A stretch of DNA of 64,000 nucleotides from Bemisia tabaci. Taxonomy: Eukaryota > Arthropoda > Insecta > Hemiptera > Aleyrodidae. The notes under the pieces are model-generated. The model had not been told where the DNA came from, did no database searches, and saw only the letters and a program-made list of their open reading frames with translations. Positions within the stretch are counted from its first letter, which is position 1, and every line of letters begins with the position of its first letter. The DNA lies in the NCBI RefSeq assembly GCF_918797505.1, contig NC_092795.1, forward strand, positions 62,491,056 through 62,555,055. Direction: 5' to 3'. Shown here one piece after another: positions 51,301 through 63,822 of this stretch. The position numbers were made by a program, and so were the translations under genes.

Positions 51301-54300
51301 GCATGAGCATCATTTCTCAAAGTTGACTGTGGGAAAAATGCATGCAAATCAAACCCACTTCTGAGATTCACAGTTAAGACATTCCATCATTCCTCCATTG
51401 ACAGTAATTTTATAGAGATTTTGAGATGCTCATCTTCCTCTTTTAACCCAAAACTGTGGGAAACACCCACTCATAAGTAAATTGTTCAGTAAACAAAACC
51501 GAATAATCGTTTAATTATTTTAGGTTTTTGGTCATCAAGATGGGCAAGTTGCATGCTATCAACTTGCGTTCAACACTATTCATGCATTGTTTAAGGATAG
51601 ATATGCCTACAGGTGAGATTTTCTTCCATTTTGTCCTTACATCTTGATTCTGCAATCAGTATTATATGTACAGGATTTTTTAGGCTTTACTACTCAGCAC
51701 AAAACTGTTTTGCTGAATAAAATATTGGGTTAACAACTATGAAATTTCAACAAATAAAATAAGCATGCGTTTTCTGCCTATTTTTCTTAAAAATCGGCAA
51801 GGAATTTCATTTCCAATTGAACATTGCCGAGTCAAAAATGCCAAGGATTAGCAATCATCAGAGTTTTTGAAAAGCAATATTTAATCAGAAAAAAATTGAT
51901 AGAATTTGATGTTGTTCAAAGTTTCCACTTTTCAATGTTGAGGAAACTAAAACATAGTAATGCTATCTGATTTTTGGTGGATCTTATTACAGTAATGAGC
52001 AATAAGGACTGTTGACTGTTTACCATTTTTTTATGTATTAAGTTATTTTACTTTCGTATCCTGAATTCATATAACCAAGGACTCTTAAGTCCAATTTGTC
52101 TGTAGTCGGCTGTAGGCCCCATCGAGATAAAAGCCATAAAACCAACAGGAGAAAAAGAAGATGAAAAAATAAAATTATTTTGTCTGTGTTAACTTATTTT
52201 ACATTTTATTATTTGATTGCCCTCAGAGAGAACATGACAGATGTGATCATTCACAACTTGTTGTTAAACCAAAAAGTTCGCATCAAATGTTCTTGCCTTG
52301 TGAAGAAAATTGGAATATATAAGCATCGATTAGCTGTAAGTATTTATTTTCACTTGAAAAACCTCTGCACTTCTTATTCAAGTGCGTTGAAATTGAATGG
52401 AAAATGAAATGAATTTAAAGTCATTACTATGCTAATTGCAGGATTTGAGTCACATTTTAATGTTTTTTCTCTTACATTTAAGTCAAAGAAGTTGTTCAGC
52501 TTAGTTTTTACTTGGTCCAACAAACCAACAAAAAACATGCTTCTCCCTCTCTCAGTTTTCAGGGAAATTTAGAATAACTTGTAACAAATGAAGGGAATTT
52601 CACTGTGTTAGGTCAGGTTAGTCTCTAAATTTTCACATTGCACCATCCAAAATTGCAACTTTTCAACTGCGACTATACGTTGTTTTTTTTTGGTGATTCA
52701 TTGGTTTGGTTTCAATTTTGGTGTTGAGCTATATTCTTTCATCTGACAAAGTTTCAGTGAGATTATACTCAAATTTTTTTTTTCCACGTCTCCAATGCAT
52801 ATCTTCCAACCAACCCCTGTTTGCATACATTATCATGGGCCCAGTCACTAACAAGATTCCCAATAAAGCTAGCCTGCGGGCCGATGATTGAAATCGATAG
52901 ACAAAAATGACCAAAGGGATATAGAGGGAACCTATTGGTGGAAGCTGGTGGTTGCAATGGACAAAGGCAGTAGGTAATAGACTAACTAACGGCAACCAAC
53001 AAGAAGCCCGACCGTTAGTCCATCATTTTCTCCCTTAGTCAATGAGAACCACACATTTCAACCAATAGGATCGCTATTTACCCCTATGTCTTCTTTGTCT
53101 ATAGCTTTGTCTATCGATTTCAATAATCAGCCTGCTGATCCTATTGCTCTGTAGCCCCATTTTCAGTAAGATTCGGATGCAAGTACCCTCTCTTGATTTC
53201 AGGTCTTCCTGTTTATATCTCTTGGAGAAGTCTAGGTGTATCCGTGGACCTCTTATATTATTTGTATTTCACACATACATACGGTTACTAATGTTTACTA
53301 TCTTCAAGTATTATATCCACAATGGAGGTATCTCCCGAAAATATTTGAAAATAATTTTTTTTTCCATGATAACTGGGGAGGAAAATATACCAAATAATCC
53401 TTTCAAATTCTGCTTATTGTTCTGATTAATTGACATCAGGGAAAAAAAGCAGCAAAGTCAAAAATGAATTCCGTCATCAGTTATTTTTGCTGAGTTTCAT
53501 CGGTTTACAGAAAAAATTGACTTGCCTCTAACTTGTCTTCAATTTTCTATTCAGGTTCAGTTGCCAGAACGTGTGACGATTTATGAGCTGTACCTGGGCG
53601 AGCCTGAGAATATGCGATACCGAGTGAAGGCCAAAATTAACAAACAACTAGACTGCACCCTTTTAGTTGTTTGTTCAGAACATCTAATTGTGTGTCAGGT
53701 AATTTTGAACCAAAAGTTTTAAAGCTCAACTCTAATGTAAACAGCGCCAAACCACTTATTTCTGGAGTATTTTCCATGAAACAAGATGAACTTATTGCAT
53801 TTTTGAAAATAGGAGACTTCATGTAGGTCACAGAAATTGTTCCTGATTTTTACTATATATCATGAAAAAGAAACTCAAAGTTGCATATTTGACCTTCCAT
53901 ATAAATGCACATCTTTGAGAAAACCAAGATTATATTTTAGAATAGCCTTCTCACTGCAGGTGCTCTTTTCACTGCGTGACTTATTGACTGCGAATTAAAG
54001 TTCATGCAGTAATGAATTGATAAAGGCTGCCTGTAAATTGCAGAAGGGTCGCATGGTAGAAAAAGTACCCATGATGGACAGGATATTTTCAAAAGCTGTC
54101 TTGCCTTTCTTGGCAATGCGTGTTGAAATGAAGGCTCAAATTACGAAACTTTGAACTTGTTATTTATGGATTGTTATTGTTCAAAGAAATCTGGAAAAAT
54201 TCAAGTAAACTTGGTGCGCTACCTACTTTTCAAATATGTAAGGATTTAAGAATCCATTAAGATAAATCTGGAAAGAAAACCAGAATCTGTAAAATAATTT

Positions 54301-57300
54301 TGATTTCTAATTGCTTGTTGAATCAGTTTCTTCAAGAGGACCCATCCTGCATTCGTAAATACTTGCCCGTACAATAAACGTTTCTAGAAATTTTTTGCAA
54401 ATTAGCAAGCAAAGATGTTTAACGAACTTCACTCATTGTTTCAGGAGAGGAGAATTGAGTCTCTAAATTTTGACGGGATCATTGAAAGAGAATGGCTGCT
54501 GGATTCCTTGATTCGTTACATCAGAGTTATTGGAGGAGCCCCGGGCAAAGAGGGCCTTTTAGTCGGTCTAAAAAGTGGACAGGTATGATGGACTTGACTG
54601 ATTCGAAGTAACCTAGTGTCCCCTAATTGTATGATTATCATTAAAATTTGCAATATTGATTTGAGTGGAAGAATTAATACAAAGTACTTTGCGAGATAAG
54701 CAGGCAAACAACTTGAAGTTGTAGTTTTGATAGAAAATCTTTCACAGGTTTTTTCATATCATTCAATCTGTGAATTATAATGGCTGGGGTTGGGTAAATA
54801 CTCATACTATAAGTTGAAACCATAAGTGAAAAGCACAATGGCTTGTTGTTTATAGTTTTTCCTTGAAATTTCTTTGGGGCTCTTGCCAGTTGCAGAAATT
54901 GCCTTGAAAATATGTGTTTTTAAATTATATTTTAGTGACAAATGCTCCTCAAGAGCAAGCTTTAAAGAATTCGGGACAGCTTTTTGGATTTAACAAAAGA
55001 ATCTAGAAGCTGAAATTTTGCGGAAAGTGTTTCTCATTGGCTTGAAGTTTATGGCCTCATGTGAGGTGACAACTCACGGTTTCAACCACCTTTTGAATCC
55101 AATGCAACATGGCCGCTGTAGGATTGGAATTGCAGAAAAATTATTTCATTTCCATGAAACAACAAAAATACTTCACTTCAAACAGGGAAAATATCGTGAG
55201 CACAGTCAAGATGCATAACTTTTCGTCACAGTCGCGACCTGACAATAAATAAACAAGGATGAAATTCAACACAGCAGACAATTATTTTCAAGATGTCACA
55301 AAATGTGTTGGCACGATATTTTTCCATTTAAAAGGAGTTAGATTTTTGGCAAGCTTCAAAGTCTTTTTCTTGACTAAAATCTGATTTAATGGAAAACAAG
55401 AATATTAAGACACTCTCATTTTGTATGTACTTTCGGAGAATGAATTGAAAAAATATTGTGCAACAGCCTCACTGTGGAGATGTGTGACTTCATACTTCTT
55501 TCTTTTGGGAGAAATTTCCTTTTTTGCAGTAGATATCTTGAATCAGTATTTTTTTTAAAATCTTCAATTTAATTGCTGAATGATACTAGCAACCAAAATT
55601 TGTTTGGCGGTCACTCGCAGACTTTATGCACCGCAAAGAGTTGATCCTTAATACATTTCTCATCTCAAATACTGAATATTGTACCATTTCTCTTCTTGTG
55701 TGTGTTGAGCAGGTTCTAAAGATATTCTTGGATAATCCATTCCCCGTAAAATTAATTAAAGCATCTGCGGGAATTAGGTGTCTTGATCTCAGTTTGTACA
55801 AACGGAAGTTGGCAGTTGTAGACGAAAACAATCAGTGTTGTGTGTATGATCTCTCAAGTAAAGAAATTTGTTACAAGGTTTGTAGATTCATTGTCAGAAA
55901 TTCTTCTTAAAATTTTTTTTCGCTAATTATTAGTGTCATTTTTGATAATTTTGAAAGTTCGAGATTTTGCTTGTCAAATTCTTCTTTTGCATTTAATGAA
56001 GCTTTCATTTTTTTTAAATTTTTCCTCCAAAAATCAGTAGACCTTGTTGCAAATACTCTCTTTTTCTTTAAGAACACTTTTCCCTGCTGGAATTGAACAC
56101 TTTAGTATGATCAACACCTTTACCTTATTCTCAGTGGTCTCTCTCTTAAAGAGATAATTAAAACTGATAAATGCGATTAACTGTGAGTTTCAATGTTTTT
56201 ACCATTATTTTTTTATTTTTATTTTTATTTTTCAGAATATGATACAACCACCTTTTACAAAGTGTTAATTATCTTCTTTTTACAAATATAATAACTTATA
56301 AGTTGACTAAAGTCTAATTTTCATTTTTAGCTTTAACTTGTATAACCCATTCACGCACAACACCCAGACCACACGCAAATGTCATTACCATTATAATGCT
56401 CTTTTTTAGGAGGCTAATGCTATCAGTGTTGTCTGGAATTCAAATTTTGAAGACATGTTGAGTTTCTCTGGAAATGGAACCCTAAATCTCAAAGTCAACA
56501 ATTTTCCTATTCATCGACAAAAACTTGCGGTAAATATAATTTTTACAGTTCCTTCTGCTTCAGTAATTTCGTTTATGAATGATTTTCTTTTAATTTTACG
56601 TGTTACTTCAAAAAGTTTTTGTAGAAAGACATTCATCCATCGATTTTTTCTTAATCGTCTGTTGCCCCAGGATGAGCAGCTGTAAATTTCTATTTCAGAA
56701 CTATTAGAATGAAAATAAATCTCTTAAGTCTAGGAAATTGTGTAGTGGGAGAGTGTGAAATAATCCACCACATGTAGATTAAATGGTAGAGCTGATCTAT
56801 AATGATTGATATTGGTACTTAGATAAACACTGGTGAAGTGCTACCACGAATCGCTGCCCAAAGATTGACCCTGCGGTAGCCTACACTTTGCATATATATT
56901 TTGTGGGTCCAGCTGAACCATTGATGTCAAAAATATTAATGGGTGAATTGATAAGGATACACACTTAGAAGATCGGCGACCGTGAGCGCCCGAGCTTGCA
57001 CTTCTGAAAGCATGGTCATTGGCCCGAGAGACAAGGCTCATGCATGAGGTCATAGAACGATATGGTGGCCATTCCATGACAGTTGTTCCCTGCATATTTT
57101 TCGTTTCCAAATTTTTAGATTATTTACTCATTTTCAGGGTTTTGTTGTTGGACTATGGGGTTCAAAAGTGTTCTCATTGAATTCATCTTCTATTGAGGTC
57201 ATCGAAGTTCCTCTTTCCAAATCCATGTACCAGTATGTTGAAAAATCTATGTTCAGGTATGATCCCAAAGATTCCTAATCATCTATATTTTATGCTGCAT

Positions 57301-60300
57301 ACCGATGGCTAAATGCGGAAAATGTGCATCTCAATTGCAGTGCATAAAAACCTCTGTTTATGTTTCATTTTTTTCAAGGTAAAGGACTAACAATGTTTCT
57401 TTGCAATTTCGTGTGGTTAATTCAGGGAAAACAATAGAAACTGCATAGCATGGGCCTTGTACAATAGAGATATTTTCTTATGATTTAAGTACGTCCACTT
57501 GTCTGAAGTCTCATTAGACTTAAATGTATCTTTCAAGAAGACATTGAATGATCTTTTTTCTAATTGTTCGAATGGCCTATCAACTGCTACTAATTTCATC
57601 ATTTCAACTAATTCATAAATTTTATTGGTCCATTTTAGTCTTATATGAACATTTTCGGCCAAATACTATCAATACATACTCGACATATCAACAGCAAGAT
57701 TAAAAGCGAATCCCCCGAACTGAATTTTCAACTCAAGTGCAACATTTTAATGAGAAATCAGAATCAATTTGTTTAAACTTTGAGTTCATTTTACTCAAAA
57801 TCATCAAAATTGTTACTTACAGTAATACCTTGATTATCCGCTTATCACTTATTCGGCATTCCATTTATCTGGTGCAACGATAAGACACAGCCGAAATGCT
57901 AATATTTGTATTTGAAGAGAAATTTGGCAGCTGCTATGATGCTACGGATGGTAACAGATAAACAGTTTTGGGCAGCTACCTTCATTCCTAACATATTATC
58001 ATGCATTTGTTGCATATATTACATGTACATTCCACACGTTGAATCGTACATATATCATGTGGTTTTATGCATTTTCGATTATCCTGCGTTTCCTGGCTCG
58101 GGCCTTCACCATAATTTATCGAGTAATTAAGGTATTATTGGACCTCATTGTCTCACAGGTAGCTACAATTTTTCAATCAAGTGCTGTGAAAACTACTCGC
58201 TCTAAGCACAAAAATTGCATTTTCAGATTATTCACCAGTTTTTTCACCTTGTGTCTCTGTTAGACTTTCTGTATTTTCACAATACTAGCTGTTGTTACGA
58301 TTATTCATTTGTTTTAAATTAACAGGGAAGCGTATTTGGTGGCTTGCCTGGGAGTCACGGATTCTGATTGGAGATTCCTTGCTGAAGCAGCCTTGGAAGG
58401 ATTTGACATCAATGTTGCTGAAAAAGCCTACCGCCATCTCAGAGATTTTAAGCACTTAGATTTTATTTTTGAATTTCAGGTAATATCAACTGAGAACCTA
58501 AAAAATGGTAATAGGGATAATCTCTTATAGGGTCAACAAGATTTATTTGCAAGACAAAAAAAACAAACTCTTTTGACAGTTAGCAGAAAACTATTGTTCA
58601 CCTGAAAAATGTTGCTCCTCAGTGCCGCAATCAGAGACAAGTGACCCTCCACTGGCCTCCTAGCGACAGGTGGAAGATTTTACTTTCGGGGATTCAACAG
58701 TTCCTTATGGACAATTATTAGGGAGCAACAGTCATCACCTCAATTTCGGCTGTTGACCTACCTACATGGTCAATGATGAGCTTTGGGTGATGTTATGAGC
58801 CAAACAAGTTTCGCAAACTTCGGCCATTTTCGACTTGTTTGCAAAACGAAACTGCCAACTTGTTGTTAAACATCAACCATGTAGGTAAGTCAACAGTAGA
58901 ATGCTGCAGTCCTGAAAGTTAGAGTCCCTTTATACCCAGAGTTAAGACTACTCGATTATCAGCTGACTGGCAGCGGCTGGCCATGGAGGCCGAAACGAGT
59001 GCACCCAAACGAACGATATTGAGGGATAAGGATCAGGAATCTTGCGATGTCTGTCACACAAAAACAACAACATCAACAAATTGATCAATTAAAACGAAAA
59101 TTAGATTGGTTTGTGAATAATTTCTTAATCTATTTTCATTTTGGACCGATGGAAATAACAATTTACTCTTGATAAACCACAATTAGGTAATATTTTCATT
59201 ATTCTTGTTCACATTCGAGGTACCGCCATCTTGGTGCACTCGTTTTGGCCTCCATGAGCGAGAACCAATCAGAATTGAATTTTTTTTTAGGCCACTTTCA
59301 GCCCAACCCTGGCCCAACCAAAAGTGAGTTGTCTTAACTCTGGGTATAAAGGGACTCTACCAAAAGTAAAAGCTTCCACAATGGCCAAGATACTAGTGGA
59401 GGGTCTCTTGTCTCTGGCCGCAATTTGCCCCTTTTCTTATGAAACTTTTCATCGCATTAGCACCAGTGTACTCTGTATTTTGCATTTAAATGTTCATTTC
59501 AAGAAATACAATGTATTTATTTTAAGAACACAATCAACGAAAATGCTCGGATTTCCTTTTGTAAAGAGACTTTGCCTTAAAAATTTGGAAGAATTAATGC
59601 AGATGTCCCAGGCATTTAACAATTTCAGATGAATAGCCACCTGCCTAGGTGAATAAGAAACAAAAAGCGGCGGCCTTGTGGCAGCCTAAGCAAATAGCAA
59701 GTCGCCCAGGCAAACAGCACGTTGCCTAGGCACACAACAAGTTGCTTAGGCAAATAACATTACGGAATATCAGGCAAATAACAATCAATAGATAAAGAAA
59801 CATTACAAGTTCACCTTTATTTGTTAGAGCAGGCTACGGATTCATGGCACCGGCTATTACACTTTCTATTGTTCTTGAAACATGAGCTCCGTTTTGTTTC
59901 ACATTGAGTCTTGCTTTCTGCACAGGTACATTGCACGAACCCTTGCGCGTTGTACAAGCAACGGACGGCTGCCGCTTCTCTCAACGAAACTGTTTTTTCG
60001 AGGGGCACTTCTCCGATCTTAAGGGTGGAAGTCAAAACTTCCTGTAATGCATTCCATGAGATCCACTGTTTCAGAATACCAGCCGCGATTGCCACTTTAT
60101 ACTTGTCATTTTTCACCTCTGTAATCAATCCCGGGATATTACTGGTGTCGAGGGGACCGCGATCAAATTCCGGGACTATAACTTCACTACATTCTGCCAT
60201 CCTTACGATTAAAATTCGTCAACCGAAAATAAAATATTAAATTGACTGGCAGTCATGGGCAGTTCAAAAATCGTACTTGATGTTGTTTTTATCATTTTCG

Positions 60301-63300
60301 GCAGTCCTTGCGTGTAGCTCTGTGTTATCAGTCAAGTGTTTTGGTCACCTACTCTGAGACTCCACTTAATGCATTGTCATGTTTCATATCTGGTTGCCAG
60401 ATCATTACGATAAAAAATCTTATTTCGATGAAAAGTTAGATTGTTATTTGCCTGAATTCTGGTTCAGCTCTAGCTTGAATCAAACAGCAAGTTGCCTAGG
60501 CAAACAGCATACTGCCTAGGCAAATAGTCATGATTGCTATTTGTGTAGGCAGAAGGCTATTCGCCTAAAATTGTTAGATGCCTGCGACACAGATATTGCT
60601 TGCTTACCAAGAATATCTGCAGACTTCAACAGAACATCATACATGACTCATAGTTCATAACATTCATTGTTAGCTGGTCACTAATTATTTTACTAAGCGC
60701 CCAAACACATTGCATCACTAGTCTTAAAAATATCTCTCGACACAGGTTTAATTTTGCCTGGAATGAGAACTCTTGAAGAATTGTCACAATACAAGAATTT
60801 GAGAGCTGAAAGAAAGGAAAACTTGTTCGAGAAAAAATGCAACTTGTAGCTCCAAGCAACCGAGAATTTAGAACCTAGAATAGTTCTGATTGTATAAATT
60901 TTTGTTCTTTATTTACACTGGGTTGCTTTATTTTTGAATCCTTTATTGCTCGAAGGCAGATAACATTCTTTGTTTTAATTTTACAACAGCAAGGGCGCAG
61001 TAAAAGTGATAAAGATAAACAACTTCTCGTGGCAGATATTTATGCTATTGAAGGCAAGTTCAGCAAAGCAGCAGACCTCTATGCAAAATGTGGACAAGGA
61101 CACAAAGCTTTGGCTATGTACTCTGACTTGCGAATGTTCGACTTGGCGCAGGTAAGATGATACTTTTAACTTGCATTTTGACAGTTGTTGAACCTGATCT
61201 GTTTATTTTTTGTATATTTTTTAAGATAAATGGATTTAGTGATTTTTTGGGTTTCCCATCTTATTTCGTCATTCTTTGATCTCTCATGGTAAGCTAGTAT
61301 TACTTGATCATGTGCTCCAGTTTTACTCTTAAAAACTAACCATGAGCATTTTGAGGCTGAGTAGTTTCTACATTTATATTGCCATCATAAAATCTTTGTT
61401 TCCCTAAGCTATATTTTTAAGTTCTAGTTTGTAAGAGCTAATAAAGGATTTTATGTTCTCAAGGAATATTTGGGGACCGGAGACAATGCAGATGAAAAAT
61501 CGTTGGTTCTTAAGCGTGCTGAATGGGCAGAATCCATCAATGAGCATCGAGCTGCCGTCGAAATGTATTTATCTATAGGCGAAGTTAACAGTGCCATTCG
61601 CTTAATGTCTCTTAACGAATGGGTGGACATGTAAGTTAACTTGAATTCATTCTTTCTGTTTTCTTCCATTTTTTTTTATTTACCACCAAATGTCCAAGAA
61701 AATGCCCTTTAAAGTTTCCCAAAACCAATTGTATAACCACGGAATCTTTGAAAATTTCAAATTAACCAACATGGCATTTATTTTGTCTCTTTTATACTTT
61801 CAGGTTAGTCGATATAGGACGAAAATTGGACAAAGCTGAAACAGAATTAATAGGACTAGTAGCAGAAAGCCTTCAGAAACTGGGGGAAGTAGATAAAGCA
61901 GCAGAAATGTACAGCAAATTGGGAGAGCTGAAAAATGTTGTGCAGCTCAACATTGAAGCAAGAAACTGGCAAGAAGTTTTTTCGCTTGCTGAAAAACATT
62001 CAGAATTCTATGAACTTGCCTATTTGTCCTATGCTCAGTGGCTTGCCGAAAACGACAAATTTATTGAAGCTCAAAAAGGTAATATCTCGCCAGATTTTAT
62101 TATAAGTAATTAGGAAAGTATCAAATGCCAGCAACGTCATACCGCCCAGTAGTGGTCAATGATAGCACAGTGTCATCATTAAAGCAAATTAATCTCTAAA
62201 AACAAGGAGAATAGTAAAGTTAAATACATGATGCCTAAGTCCTAGACTTATCACCAAATTTTTTTTTAAGTTTTGGATACATCTCGGCAGGCACCAAGCC
62301 ACAATTATCAACAAACTTCAGTAAATTAATCAGCTAATTTTCTGTGGTAGTTTGATTATGATGGTGGCCTAGGAGTCACCAAAAAATGTCCTATACACAG
62401 CGAAAGTAAAATTGTTTGAATTGAGTTGATATCTATCGGTCATGTTATAGTGGTCTGGTCAGCAATTGTCCTGCTTTAAGACCCAACACTCCTCACGTCA
62501 GCGCATGTCAAATGATATCTGCGATTTGCTGCTATTTTACAAAAAGTCTTCTTAATGTCAGCTACAGAAGGCATTTCAGCCAGGGTTGACTTAAAGGAGA
62601 ATGTCGAGACCAAGTCGAATTTATGTAATTGCTCACTTTTGAAAAGTTGCATTTTTTGTTAAGATTGTCAGTTTACCTCCCGTCAAAAGCCATTGAATTT
62701 AAGATGATAGTTAGAGTCTTTCGTTTAACTTAATTTGCACAGAGAAGTCTGCATTTATGCTTAGGGAGTCAGATGATTATAAAAAAAAAACTAAAATAAT
62801 TGCGTCACATGCTAGTTGAATATTTTCAAGTGCCACTTTTCTTAAACTACTTAATCGATGGTGAAACTACAGAAATGCGTATCTCGGTTTGTGGCGTCGC
62901 AGACTTCTTGTCTTACTTTATTTTCTAGATTGAAAACTACTGAACGTCAATTTTTAAAAATTTCAGTGATTTTTCTTCTCTTTATAGAGAATATCTTGTG
63001 AAAACTTCAAGCCATGATGTTGGTTCGGTTGCTTTTTAAAAAATAAAATAGGAGTGAAAGTTTCGAAACACCGCAAGCGAGATACTCATTTTTGCAGTTT
63101 CTCTGTGGATTGCAGGAGCTTTGTTCGTTTAAAAATGTGAACTTTTTCCAAAGAATTTTCAGAGTCATAACAGCTTTAGCTCATTTGAATGTTCTGAGAT
63201 TTAGAGGATATATCCTGGGATGAATTTTGCAAAGGAAGTTAATCTCAGTAAGTTTTCCTCTGTAGATAATGATTCTTATCTATTCAATGTGGCAAAAAAG

Positions 63301-63822
63301 GTTCAGTTTTCAAACCTCATTACCACGATTTCACAAACTGAAGTGAGCAGAAATTATTTGTATCTTTTTGCAGCATTTCACAAAGCGGGTTGTCTAGATG
63401 AAGCGTCCAAAGTCTTGCAAATTCTCACAAAAAATGCAGTCAACGAAAGTCGGTTTCAAGATGCTGGCTACTACTATTGGGTGCTGAGCAAGCAGTGTCT
63501 GGACATTGCAGTTCAAAATAAGGATGATGAGAGCAAAATGGTGGAGCTTTACCATAAGAACGATAAACTAGCATCTATCTATTATGCCTATCACATAATT
63601 CAGCGGTACATGGATGAGCCTTTTACATCGTTTACATCCGAGTCTTTGTTTAACATCGCACGATATCTGGTAAATGAAACCAAATCCGTGAAGCCCCAGG
63701 AAGTGTCGCAGTTTGCAATTTTGTACACACTGTCAAAACAGGCACAAAGTCTAGGTGCATACAAACTCGCACGGCAGGTTCTTGACCGAATGCAAACACT
63801 CCGCATCCCGCCTCAATTTAGG
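45387..63822 (+). CDS. IFT122: Intraflagellar transport protein 122 (IFT-A complex), partial at both ends
   Basis: Seventeen exons join in phase for about 960 codons without a stop: 45387-45496, 46119-46239, 46957-47244, 48302-48377, 50461-50655, 51524-51612, 52227-52335, 53555-53698, 54445-54582, 55713-55877, 56410-56529, 57138-57256, 58326-58479, 60990-61151, 61464-61630, 61804-62078, 63374-63822. Early exons carry WD40 repeats ([47 protein letters not shown]). The middle carries the second beta-propeller ([34 protein letters not shown]). Late exons form TPR-like helices ([50 protein letters not shown]). IFT122 is a core subunit of IFT-A, which drives retrograde ciliary transport and membrane-protein entry. 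In insects this serves sensory neurons. The order matches human IFT122 and Drosophila Oseg1. The first exon is missing, and the C-terminal zinc-binding part lies beyond the right edge. Confidence 0.93.
47763..48013. mobile_element. MITE with perfect 30-bp terminal inverted repeats
   Basis: It starts GACGGTGAAACTACCAAACC and ends GGTTTGGTAGTTTCACCGTC. The repeats continue through CACGTATCTCG, giving 30 paired bases. It lies in the IFT122 intron between exons 46957-47244 and 48302-48377, about 290 bases before the latter. Diverged relatives lie at 25211-25455 and 62857-63112. Confidence 0.9.
48400..48840. mobile_element. MITE, AATGGGTCAGTTG family, copy 2
   Basis: It starts AATGGGTCAGTTGGGCTGG and ends CAACTGACCCATT. 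Long inward arms include AAAATCGTGTTTTGATGCTT and its complement. It begins 22 bases after an IFT122 splice donor (48378). Confidence 0.85.
49005..49269. mobile_element. MITE with AATTGAGGCACTGGATGC ends
   Basis: The left arm AATTGAGGCACTGGATGCGA ... TGCAGTGTTTCAGA is mirrored by TCTGAAACACTGCA ... TGCATCTAGTGCCTCAATT. The arms are about 60 bases, with a few mismatches. It lies in an IFT122 intron. Confidence 0.8.
50190..50280. mobile_element. Truncated end of an AATGGGTCAGTTG-family MITE
   Basis: The text CAGATCTTAGTTCTTTCTGC ... GAAACCATCATAACTTCACT ... GTGACTGATCCATTCC matches the right arms of 26857-27296 and 48400-48840. No left arm was recognised. Confidence 0.45.
52887..53124. mobile_element. 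MITE with ATTGAAATCGATAGACAAA ends
   Basis: ATTGAAATCGATAGACAAA at the left is mirrored exactly by TTTGTCTATCGATTTCAAT at the right. The inner words AACCTATTGG and CCAATAGG are also inverted. It lies in the IFT122 intron between exons 52227-52335 and 53555-53698. Confidence 0.85.
58620..59431. mobile_element. Outer foldback element carrying a nested MITE
   Basis: GCCGCAATCAGAGACAAGTG then ACCCTCCACT near 58620-58655 is mirrored by AGTGGAGGGTCTCTTGTCTC then TGGCCGCAAT near 59395-59425. A second internal inverted pair, CTGTTGACCTACCTACATGG and CCATGTAGGTAAGTCAACAG, bounds 58750-58896. The element at 58922-59357 sits inside it. All lie in the IFT122 intron 58480-60989. Confidence 0.65.
58922..59357. 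mobile_element. MITE with GAGTCCCTTTATACCCAGAG ends, TA duplication
   Basis: The left end GAGTCCCTTTATACCCAGAG then TTAAGAC is mirrored exactly at the right (GTCTTAACTCTGGGTATAAA then GGGACTC). TA flanks both sides (58920-58921 and 59358-59359). Inner arms carry CCATGGAGGCCGAAACGAGT and its near complement. Confidence 0.85.
59604..60589. mobile_element. Ginger-like DNA transposon fragment, CAGA target duplication
   Basis: The left end is TGTCCCAGGCATTTAACAAT. The right end, read inward on the minus strand, is TGTCGCAGGCATCTAACAAT. The tetramer CAGA directly flanks both (59600-59603 and 60590-60593). Ends of the TGT...ACA type with a short target duplication fit Ginger-type elements, which use a retroviral-like integrase. 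Both subterminal regions carry iterated CCTAGGCAAA/CAGCA words. The enclosed minus-strand ORF encodes a cysteine-rich integrase tail. The element lies in an IFT122 intron. Confidence 0.75.
59817..60200 (-). pseudogene. C-terminal part of an integrase/KRAB-A-domain-protein-2-like transposase
   Basis: The 127-codon ORF begins with a [18 protein letters not shown] segment and ends in a Cys/His-rich tail ([10 protein letters not shown] ... [15 protein letters not shown]). This SNIPG...I..V.NDKY plus Cys-rich arrangement is known to me from the C-termini of Ginger-type integrases and the related KRBA2-like proteins of animals. The integrase catalytic core (DDE) and zinc finger are missing, so the copy is non-autonomous. 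The reading frame is intact and starts with ATG, suggesting a young or retained copy. Confirmation needs a protein search. Confidence 0.6.
62857..63112. mobile_element. MITE, GACGGTGAAACTACC family, diverged copy
   Basis: It starts GATGGTGAAACTACAGAAAT then GCGTATCTCGGTTTG and contains GGCGTCGCAGACTTCTTGTC. It ends with CGCAAGCGAGATACTCATTT and TGCAGTTTCTC. It is an eroded version of 47763-48013, in the last IFT122 intron of the window. Confidence 0.75.
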
